From contig NZ_JAIWOF010000200.1 in assembly GCF_020217025.1 (NCBI RefSeq), forward strand, positions 1 through 10,000: a stretch of DNA of 10,000 bases, given 5' to 3'. Both the position numbers and the translations under genes were made by a program. Shown one piece after another: positions 1-5,359 of the stretch; positions within the stretch are counted from its first letter, which is position 1; each line of letters begins with the position of its first letter. The stretch comes from Flavobacterium sp. (GTDB lineage Bacteria > Bacteroidota > Bacteroidia > Flavobacteriales > Flavobacteriaceae). Under the pieces are notes generated by a model, which did not search any database, was not told the DNA's origin, and saw nothing but the letters and a program-made list of their open reading frames with translations.

Positions 1-184
1 TGTTTACAGTTTCAATAATTTTTTCAGTAGTTGAATTATCAGGTGTAATCCAAGGTTGCTCTTTTGGTTTAAAAACATCGGGATTGTTTTTTACGCAATT
101 AGCAGAATGAGTACATTTCCCTGATTCCCATACAATGGTAACTTCGCCATTTGTATATTCTTTTTTAATGTTTTTTGGATCCAT
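1..184 (-). CDS. YjdI-like divergent 4Fe-4S mono-cluster protein, 3' end outside the window
   Basis: Translation from the ATG at 184 gives 61 residues (MDPKNIKKEYTNGEVTIVWE...) and stays open to the window edge. The segment W-E-S-G-K-C-T-H-S-A-N-C-V (residues 19-31), followed by N-P-D-V-F and P-W-I, is typical of the Fer4_19/YjdI family. Its members are about 70-80 residues long and carry one iron-sulfur cluster. The remaining cluster cysteine, in a C-P-S/T-G-A-like motif, would lie just outside the window and is not seen. The start lies 18 bp past the stop of the acetyltransferase gene on the same strand, so the two are probably cotranscribed. E. coli has the same yjdI-yjdJ adjacency, which supports both calls. 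The physiological role is not established; a small cytoplasmic electron carrier or redox sensor is an inference. Confidence 0.85.
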   Translation of the reverse strand, partial: MDPKNIKKEYTNGEVTIVWESGKCTHSANCVKNNPDVFKPKEQPWITPDNSTTEKIIETVN

Positions 185-202
185 GATTATTTCGTTTTAA
201 AT

Positions 203-487
203 TTATAATACGTCTCTAAATTCAGGAGTTTTATCAAAAACACTTTTCGCAAACGGACACAAAGGCAAGATTTTGATTCCTTTTTCTCTAGCAAATTCCA
301 CAGCTTTGGTTACCATTTTTTTGCCAAAACCTTTTCCTTCGTTTCCTGGATTTACTTCAGTGTGGTCGATGATAATTTTATCTTCGCCAGCAAAAACAAA
401 GGTCATCATAGCTTCTTGTTTGCCTTCAACTTCAATGTAAAAAGCGCCTTTGTTGTCGTTTATTCTAAGTTGGACTTCGTTGTTCAT
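203..487 (-). CDS. Small GNAT-type N-acetyltransferase, YjdJ-like
   Basis: This 94-residue protein matches the short GNAT subfamily that consists of little more than the acetyl-CoA binding core. Visible features are I-I-I-D-H-T-E-V (residues 38-45, strand beta4), the pyrophosphate-binding loop N-E-G-K-G-F-G (49-55) and helix K-K-M-V-T-K-A-V-E-F-A (56-66). The C-terminal L-C-P-F-A-K-S-V-F (76-84) has the conserved Cys77 of this subfamily, followed by the usual P-E-F-x-D-V-L ending. The expected reaction is acetyl transfer from acetyl-CoA to an unknown small substrate or protein amine. The ATG lies 8 bp after the pirin stop and the gene is followed by the YjdI-like gene, which makes a three-gene operon. 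Length is normal for the family. The substrate cannot be predicted. Confidence 0.88.
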   Translation of the reverse strand: MNNEVQLRINDNKGAFYIEVEGKQEAMMTFVFAGEDKIIIDHTEVNPGNEGKGFGKKMVTKAVEFAREKGIKILPLCPFAKSVFDKTPEFRDVL

Positions 488-495
488 AGCTTTAA

Positions 496-1212
496 TTATT
501 GCTCCATCGGAATTTCCATTACTAAAAACTTCGCATTAGAATTCGCTTTGATTTCGATTTCATTGGTTTCACAAATTCCAATTGCGTCTCTTCTTTCTAA
601 TTTCTCTCCATTTACTTCGATTTCACCTTCAATATTCATCACGTAGAAACCATTTCCTTCTTTTTTCAATTTTAATTTTTTTGAAAAACCGTTGTCAAAA
701 TCACTCAAATAAAACCAAGCATCTTGATGAATCCAAACACCAGCATCATCTGGATTTGGGGATAAAATTTGCGCAAAATTATTTTTTTGTAACGATTGGT
801 CTAAAGTAATTTGTTGGTAACGAGGTTCTACATTTCTGTATTTTGGAAACAACCATATTTGAAACAATTTCGTTTGTTGATTGTGATTTGGATTGAATTC
901 GCTATGTTGAATTCCCGTTCCAGCACTCATTACTTGTATGTCACCACTTTTAATAGTAGTACCATTTCCCATACTGTCTTTGTGAGCTAAATCACCTTCT
1001 AATGGAATCGTGATAATTTCCATATTATCGTGTGGATGTGTTCCAAAGCCCATTCCAACTGCAATGGTATCGTCGTTCAAAACGCGAAGCATTCCAAATT
1101 GTACTTTTTCAGGGTTATACCAATTGGCAAAACTAAAACTGTGATACGCATTTAACCAACCATGATCTGCATGGCCTCTTGAATCTGCTTTGTGTAAAAC
1201 TGTATTTTTCAT
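496..1212 (-). CDS. Pirin family protein (bicupin, YhhW/quercetinase-like)
   Basis: The 238-residue product has the pirin N-terminal cupin with its metal site. H59 and H61 lie in F-G-x-H-P-H-D-N-M-E-I, and H103 and E105 in S-A-G-T-G-I-Q-H-S-E. These match the His-His-His-Glu iron ligands known from human pirin and E. coli YhhW. The opening R-G-H-A-D-H-G-W-L-N-A-Y-H-S-F-S-F (residues 12-28) is also family-typical. The C-terminal half (about 125-238) is the second, metal-free cupin. Some family members cleave quercetin with O2, while others act as redox-sensitive cofactors or are uncharacterised, so the substrate remains open. It is cytoplasmic, with no signal peptide. It heads the operon with the GNAT and YjdI-like genes. 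The ATG at 1212 is preceded by an A/T-rich leader and a plausible -7 element. Confidence 0.93.
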   Translation of the reverse strand: MKNTVLHKADSRGHADHGWLNAYHSFSFANWYNPEKVQFGMLRVLNDDTIAVGMGFGTHPHDNMEIITIPLEGDLAHKDSMGNGTTIKSGDIQVMSAGTGIQHSEFNPNHNQQTKLFQIWLFPKYRNVEPRYQQITLDQSLQKNNFAQILSPNPDDAGVWIHQDAWFYLSDFDNGFSKKLKLKKEGNGFYVMNIEGEIEVNGEKLERRDAIGICETNEIEIKANSNAKFLVMEIPMEQ

Positions 1213-1241
1213 AATGTATAAATTTAGTAATTATTATGATA

Positions 1242-1265
1242 CAAATTTACAACCAGAAGATTCTG
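1242..1265 (-). promoter_or_regulatory. Possible promoter of the pirin operon, with a 12-bp inverted repeat beside it
   Basis: On the minus strand TAAATTTG (1249-1242) matches the Bacteroidetes -7 consensus TAnnTTTG and lies 30 bp before the pirin ATG. Just upstream is CAGAAGATTCTG (1254-1265), a 5-bp inverted repeat around GA, placed between the expected -33 and -7 positions. A clear -33 TTG at the right spacing is not seen, so the promoter may be weak or regulated. A regulator binding the inverted repeat is only a guess. Confidence 0.4.
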
Positions 1266-1290
1266 AAAGCACTTAATGTAGATTAAGAAA

Positions 1291-2505
1291 TTATCGTATA
1301 GCCGAACGATGATCTATATCTAAAATTTCATAAATAATTTTTAAGTGATATTTTACGGTGTTTTCAGATATAAAAAGTTTGGTAGCAATTTCTTTATTGG
1401 TTAAACCAGAACGAATAAAATCAATAATTTCTTTTTGACGATCGGTTAAATTATAGTTTGATAAATTTAAAGTTGCATTTCCTTTTTCGTCTAATGCTTG
1501 GGTTAAACGTTCAATTTCATTGTGAATTCTTGTGTTCTCTTTTTCAACTAAAATTCTTTTTGCCATATTTGATTGGTATAATCTAAAGGCAAAATACAAT
1601 AGAAGAAGTAATGATATAATAACACCATATAATATGTAATCTATATATTTTTCATTTTGTTCTTTTAGCTGTCTATTCTCGTCTTCTAATTTTTTTTCAG
1701 CTAATTCTAACTTTCCATTGGCATCGGTTGCATTGTAATATTTTACAATGGAATCATATTTTTTTTGTGTAAAAAAAGCATTTTTATAATCTTCATTTTC
1801 TTGTAATATGTTTCGCATCACTTGGTATAAATACATTTCATATTTTACCTTATTGTATTTTTTTGCTAATAATAAACCTTCTTTAAAAGCAGTATCACGC
1901 TTTTCAAAAAGCTCCATTTTATTATAAAGCTCCATTTTTTTACCATAAATATTGGGTAAATTCTCAGGAGAATTTGCTTTAACTAATGCCGCGGCTTCAT
2001 TTAGTAATTGTTCTGATTTTGCATAGTCTTTGTTTAACATTTTAATATAACCATCTTGCATAATAATCCAAGATTGTGTGGGAATGGTCAAATGTTTAAA
2101 ATTTATTTTTCTTAGATGAACTATTAAAGCTTCAGCTTTTGGATAATCTTGAGTATCAAAATAGACAAAACATTTTTCAGCATCAATGGTGTTTTTAACC
2201 TCTTCTTTGTGGTCACTTTGCAAGCCTTCGGCAAGGGCTAAATCTAATTTATGTAGTGTTTTAGTGTAGTTAAATAAACGTTTGTGTGTAAAAGACTCTA
2301 ATAAGTAGGCATAATATTTTTCATAATGAGTAGATTGCTCATTTATTATTATTTCATTTAATACTGCAATCGATTTTTCATATTGCAAATTATCATTTAA
2401 TATTTTGATTTGATTTTCTAATTTTTTGAGTTTTTCAGATTGCCCAAAGGATTGAGTAAATACAAATAAAACTAAAAGCAAAAAGGGGAAATGCTTTTTA
2501 ATCAT
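1291..2505 (-). CDS. Membrane-anchored helical-repeat regulator with C-terminal LuxR-type HTH
   Basis: I place the start at the ATG at 2505, giving 404 residues, because it begins a good signal-like sequence (MIKKHFPFLLLVLFVFTQSFGQ). The frame stays open upstream to a TTG at 2556. Residues 1-21 look like a signal peptide followed by Gln. Residues 25-260 form a helical, TPR-like sensor region. About 264-286 is a charged coiled coil (A-E-K-K-L-E-D-E-N-R-Q-L). About 288-310 is a single transmembrane helix. Residues 351-404 are a LuxR/GerE helix-turn-helix with the diagnostic T-D-R-Q-K-E-I, G-L-T-N-K-E-I-A and I-S-E-N-T-V-K-Y-H. Topology would put the repeats in the periplasm and the HTH in the cytoplasm, an architecture common in Bacteroidetes. 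It is divergent from the 60-residue and LRR genes, and the ACTACCC repeat cluster lies between them. The ligand is unknown. Confidence 0.9.
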   Translation of the reverse strand: MIKKHFPFLLLVLFVFTQSFGQSEKLKKLENQIKILNDNLQYEKSIAVLNEIIINEQSTHYEKYYAYLLESFTHKRLFNYTKTLHKLDLALAEGLQSDHKEEVKNTIDAEKCFVYFDTQDYPKAEALIVHLRKINFKHLTIPTQSWIIMQDGYIKMLNKDYAKSEQLLNEAAALVKANSPENLPNIYGKKMELYNKMELFEKRDTAFKEGLLLAKKYNKVKYEMYLYQVMRNILQENEDYKNAFFTQKKYDSIVKYYNATDANGKLELAEKKLEDENRQLKEQNEKYIDYILYGVIISLLLLLYFAFRLYQSNMAKRILVEKENTRIHNEIERLTQALDEKGNATLNLSNYNLTDRQKEIIDFIRSGLTNKEIATKLFISENTVKYHLKIIYEILDIDHRSAIR

Positions 2506-2520
2506 ACCTAAAAATTTTCT

Positions 2521-2528
2521 CAAAGATA
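2521..2528 (-). promoter_or_regulatory. Candidate -7 element for the LuxR regulator gene
   Basis: TATCTTTG on the minus strand fits TAnnTTTG. The nearest TTG upstream is 25 bp away, slightly more than the usual 17-23. The element ends only 15 bp before the ATG at 2505, so the leader would be very short. It is therefore a candidate only, but it argues against the farther upstream TTG start. Confidence 0.35.
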
Positions 2529-2597
2529 AGAAACACTTTATTAAAACTGAAAACAAGCTTTATTTTTAAAAATCTGTTTTCCAACAACTTACATAAA

Positions 2598-2640
2598 ACT
2601 ACCCGTTGGGTAGTCATAAAAACTACCCGTTAACTACCCG
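2598..2640. promoter_or_regulatory. ACTACCCG repeat cluster, putative operator in a divergent intergenic region
   Basis: A perfect 17-bp inverted repeat ACTACCC-GTT-GGGTAGT (2598-2614) is followed by two further direct copies of ACTACCCG at 2622-2629 and 2633-2640, 11 bp apart (one helical turn). The first two copies share a longer context, CATAAA(A)ACTACCCGTT. I found no other ACTACCC or GGGTAGT in the window. The cluster lies between the LuxR-type regulator and the divergent plus-strand genes. Its nearest copy is about 32 bp upstream of the candidate -7 element of the 60-residue gene, a usual place for an activator site. That the neighbouring LuxR protein binds it is an inference. The palindrome alone could also form a short hairpin, but it has no T-run after it. 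Confidence 0.65.
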
Positions 2641-2671
2641 AACAAAATTAGATTTTAATACAAGTCTTGCT

Positions 2672-2679
2672 CAACTTTG
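2672..2679 (+). promoter_or_regulatory. Weak -7 element before the 60-residue gene
   Basis: CAACTTTG differs from TAnnTTTG only at the first base, and no TTG is found 17-23 bp upstream. A promoter that poorly matches at -33 but has ACTACCCG repeats just upstream fits activator dependence. It lies 17 bp before the ATG at 2697, so the leader would be short. Confidence 0.35.
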
Positions 2680-2696
2680 CAGCAAACAAAATACAA

Positions 2697-2879
2697 ATGA
2701 AAATCTTAGAACGTATTAAAAATTATTTCCGTCTTTTCTCCATTAAAAGAAATGAAGCGATTTACACCTGCATTCAAAATGATATTCCTTTAACGAATGA
2801 AAACATTAAAGAAGTAATGGGAATTTTAAAACATAAGGAAAATAAAGAGTTGTTGAAGAATTTTAAAAAAGAAAATTAA
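2697..2879 (+). CDS. Small basic protein of unknown function (60 aa)
   Basis: I do not recognise this protein. From the ATG at 2697 it encodes 60 residues, starting MKILERIKNYFRLFSIKR. The frame extends back to a TTG at 2667, but that codon lies upstream of the candidate -7 element. The product is rich in Lys, Asn and Glu, has no signal peptide or transmembrane segment, and looks mainly helical. A basic N-terminal amphipathic stretch is followed by a helix around N-E-N-I-K-E-V-M-G-I-L-K. Codon use is like that of its neighbours. It is the first gene downstream of the ACTACCC repeat cluster and lies 62 bp before the leucine-rich-repeat gene in the same direction. No separate TAnnTTTG promoter is seen in that gap, so the two may be cotranscribed. 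A small cytoplasmic protein controlled by the LuxR regulator is a reasonable guess. Confidence 0.6.
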   Translation: MKILERIKNYFRLFSIKRNEAIYTCIQNDIPLTNENIKEVMGILKHKENKELLKNFKKEN

Positions 2880-2941
2880 GAAAATACTCTCGACGCACTT
2901 AATTAATTTTTAAATAATATAAATCTCTTAAATTAAAAATC

Positions 2942-3994
2942 ATGAAACAAAAATTACAATTTTCGATTCTGCTCTTATTCATTAATTTATTTGCTACTGC
3001 ACAAACTTTTGATGTTGGAAACCTTAGGTACAATATAACAAGTGGAACCAATGTAAGTGTACAAAAAACAAATACTAATCCTACAGGTGCTTTAACTATT
3101 CCAGAAACTGTAGTAAATGTTGGAGTAACTTATTCAGTAACTTCTATTAGTGATAATGGATTTTTTAATTGTCTAGGTTTAACATCGGTGGATATTCCAA
3201 ATACAGTTACAAATATTGGTATCGATGCTTTTAGAGAATGTTATGTTTTGACATCGGTGAATATTCCAAATACGGTAACCACTATTGGTTCATCAGCTTT
3301 TCGGAATTGTGCGGCTTTAACTTCAATTACTTTACCAAATTCAATAACTTCAATTAGTAATACACTTTTTTATGCTTGTTCAAGCTTAACATCTTTAGTT
3401 ATTCCAAATTCAGTTACTACTATTGGTATCGCTGCTTTTTTTGGTTGTTCTAACTTAAGCTCAGTAACTATACCAAATTCAGTTACTTTAATTGGTTCTC
3501 AATCATTTGTTAATTGCAGTAGTTTAACTTCTCTAACAATTCCGAATTCAGTGACTACAATAGAAAATCAAGTTTTTGCAAATTGCACTGGCTTAACATC
3601 TGTAACAGTAAATTGGACAACTCCGTTAGTGATAAATGCTAATGTTTTTCAAAATGTAAATACAACTATTATACCTTTAAATGTTCCTTCAGGTAGTGAG
3701 GCCTTATATGAGGCAAATGCAGTATGGACGACATTTAATCCTATAAATGGGTTTTTATCTGCAGAAGATTTTTCAAATGTACAAGTTAGTATATTCCCAA
3801 ATCCTACTTCAAATAGTATTCAAATTGTAGGTTTAAATTCAACAGAAAGTTATACCATACATGATGTAATGGGAAGAACCTTATTAAACGGGATATTACC
3901 TTCTAACAATACTATTAATCTTGAAAACTTTACAAATGGAAATTACTATTTAAAGCTTTCAAATGGTTTAACTTATACAATTCTAAAAAAATAA
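2942..3994 (+). CDS. Secreted BspA-type leucine-rich-repeat protein with T9SS type A sorting tail
   Basis: The 350-residue product has a signal peptide (1-20, ending A-T-A before Q21). A short N-terminal region (21-79) leads into the repeats. Six full 23-residue leucine-rich repeats of the LRR_5/BspA type start at L80, L103, L126, L149, L172 and L195, with a degenerate seventh from L218. The unit is L-T-S-v-x-I-P-N-s-V-T-t-I-G-x-x-A-F-x-x-C-x-x. Residues about 278-350 form the Por-secretion-system C-terminal domain, with the hallmark F-P-N-P-T-S-N and the ending N-G-N-Y-Y-L-K-L. It is expected to cross the outer membrane through the T9SS and be attached to the surface or released. BspA-type LRR proteins are often adhesins or protein binders; the partner here is unknown. 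No good promoter lies directly upstream, so transcription may come from before the 60-residue gene. Confidence 0.93.
   Translation: MKQKLQFSILLLFINLFATAQTFDVGNLRYNITSGTNVSVQKTNTNPTGALTIPETVVNVGVTYSVTSISDNGFFNCLGLTSVDIPNTVTNIGIDAFRECYVLTSVNIPNTVTTIGSSAFRNCAALTSITLPNSITSISNTLFYACSSLTSLVIPNSVTTIGIAAFFGCSNLSSVTIPNSVTLIGSQSFVNCSSLTSLTIPNSVTTIENQVFANCTGLTSVTVNWTTPLVINANVFQNVNTTIIPLNVPSGSEALYEANAVWTTFNPINGFLSAEDFSNVQVSIFPNPTSNSIQIVGLNSTESYTIHDVMGRTLLNGILPSNNTINLENFTNGNYYLKLSNGLTYTILKK
3179..3592 (+). repeat. 69-bp coding repeats (six LRR units)
   Basis: Six in-frame 69-bp units encode the 23-residue leucine-rich repeats. The best-conserved core is the part encoding I-P-N-(S/T)-V-T-(T/N)-I-G; other positions have diverged, so this is an old protein repeat and not a recent DNA expansion. 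A conserved Cys lies near the end of each unit. Confidence 0.9.
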
Positions 3995-4103
3995 TACTTT
4001 GAAAAATATAGAAAAATACCGTTTAGAAATACTAATTTTTATTTTATATACTGGTCTTACCTTCTGCATATTGTCTGTTTTTTACTAACTATATAAGAAT
4101 CAA

Positions 4104-4586
4104 ATGAAAATAAAAAAATTACTCATTGCCACACTTTTACTGGGAGCTTTTCAAACACAAGCGCAAGAAGCCGTAGCTACTGCAGGAGGTGACGCTTCTG
4201 GAACAAACGGAAACGTGAGCTACACAGTAGGGCAAGTGGTTTACACAACGAACACCGGAACAACGGGTTCAGTAGCACAAGGTGTGCAACAACCTTTTGA
4301 AATTCAAACTGTGTTAGGTGCAGAGAATTTCAACATTAACTTGCAATTAGCGGTGTATCCAAATCCTACAACCAACTGGTTACAACTTGAAGTACGAAAT
4401 ACAGATTTCGCAAATCTTTCGTATCAATTGTTTGATTTAAACGGAAAAATGATTTCAAATGAAAAAATTACTGCCGAAACTTCTTCCATTCAAATGGAAC
4501 GCTTACCAGTAGCTATTTTTTTATTAAAAGTTGTTAGCAACAACAAGGAAGTGAAAACTTTTAAAATCATTAAAAAAGAGAATTAA
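4104..4586 (+). CDS. Small secreted T9SS type A sorting-domain protein
   Basis: The 160-residue product has a signal peptide (1-20, Q-T-Q-A before Q21). Residues 26-66 are a Gly/Thr/Val-rich segment (A-G-G-D-A-S-G-T-N-G-N-V-S-Y-T-V-G-Q-V-V-Y) that recurs in many flavobacterial short secreted proteins, followed by G-V-Q-Q-P-F-E-I. About 78-160 is a T9SS tail with V-Y-P-N-P-T-T-N and the L-F-D-L-N-G-K turn. With so small a passenger, its role is probably structural or as a partner of the downstream products; no enzymatic motif is seen. It is first in a three-gene operon, with its stop only 2 bp before the next ATG. Its 5' half is richer in GC (about 48% for 4141-4320 by hand count) than the neighbouring LRR gene. 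The 109-bp upstream gap has no convincing promoter motif. Confidence 0.88.
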   Translation: MKIKKLLIATLLLGAFQTQAQEAVATAGGDASGTNGNVSYTVGQVVYTTNTGTTGSVAQGVQQPFEIQTVLGAENFNINLQLAVYPNPTTNWLQLEVRNTDFANLSYQLFDLNGKMISNEKITAETSSIQMERLPVAIFLLKVVSNNKEVKTFKIIKKEN

Positions 4587-4588
4587 TT

Positions 4589-5359
4589 ATGAAAAAAACA
4601 ATTACATTATTTTTTTTGTTATTGGTCTCAGTAAACAATGTTAACGCACAATGCACAACAGGATATAATGGAAGTAATACCATATTTACCGAAGCTGTAC
4701 GAACAGGGCAAACATTTCAAGTTACATGTACAGGTTTGTTGAGCACAATTGTTTTTAATCCTACAAGCCCTAATGTCGATGATTTGAGAGGTCAGAATGT
4801 TTTTGTTGGAGTTCGTTTAAGAGATAATGCCGGTGCTATTATAGCAACAGCAACTATAAATGGAGCTTCAAACACAGACCAATGGTTTAATGGTGCGACT
4901 ATTACGGCTGATTTTACAACTGCAAACCTTACATTAACTGCAAATACAACCTATCGTTGGGAGGTTTTTGAAACTACAGATAATATACCATTATTCTTAT
5001 TTGGCAGAAATAATTCAAATCCATATGCTTTGGGGAATTATTTTCAAAACGATTCTTCTTTTCCAGGTGTAGATGCTGAAGACTGGACTGTTAATGTGCA
5101 AGCAAATTTAAGTTCGGAATTATTTGAAAAAGAAAATATAAGCGTTTATCCAAACCCTTCAAACAGTATTTTTAATATTGAAAACGACAACATTACCAAA
5201 ATAGAAGTATATGATTTAGTTGGGAAACTAATTTTAAAACAAGAAAATGAATTTGGTGTTTCATCTTTTGATTTAAATCAATATCCTACAGGAATATATT
5301 TTGCTAAAATATTAAATAAAAATAATCAATCGAATACAATAAAACTAATCAAAAATTAA
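4589..5359 (+). CDS. Secreted protein of unknown function with T9SS type A sorting tail
   Basis: The product has 256 residues. Residues 1-20 are a signal peptide (N-V-N-A before Q21). Residues 22-172 form an unrecognised, beta-rich passenger with two cysteines (C22 and C47, possibly a disulfide). It has strand-like motifs such as V-F-V-G-V-R-L-R-D and T-T-Y-R-W-E-V-F, so a beta-sandwich of carbohydrate-binding or adhesion type is conceivable but unproven. Residues about 178-256 are the T9SS tail ([10 protein letters not shown], then V-Y-D-L-V-G-K-L and Y-P-T-G-I-Y-F-A-K). It starts 2 bp after the preceding stop, and its own TAA overlaps the next ATG by one base (TAATG), so translation is likely coupled. 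It is expected on the cell surface or outside the cell. Confidence 0.87.
   Translation: MKKTITLFFLLLVSVNNVNAQCTTGYNGSNTIFTEAVRTGQTFQVTCTGLLSTIVFNPTSPNVDDLRGQNVFVGVRLRDNAGAIIATATINGASNTDQWFNGATITADFTTANLTLTANTTYRWEVFETTDNIPLFLFGRNNSNPYALGNYFQNDSSFPGVDAEDWTVNVQANLSSELFEKENISVYPNPSNSIFNIENDNITKIEVYDLVGKLILKQENEFGVSSFDLNQYPTGIYFAKILNKNNQSNTIKLIKN

Noticed and set aside
362..809. Plus-strand open frames opposite the acetyltransferase and pirin genes
   Set aside because: They are antisense shadows of well-supported genes, with low-complexity products.
2506..2556. Longer TTG start for the LuxR regulator (17 extra residues)
   Set aside because: It would place additional residues before an already good signal sequence and starts upstream of the candidate promoter; the ATG at 2505 is more plausible.
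2667..2696. TTG start for the small protein before 2879
   Set aside because: It overlaps the candidate -7 element; the ATG at 2697 begins a natural M-K-I-L N-terminus.
3179..3592. Regularly spaced repeats that could suggest a CRISPR-like array
   Set aside because: The repeats are in frame, 69 bp long, diverged, and encode leucine-rich repeats.
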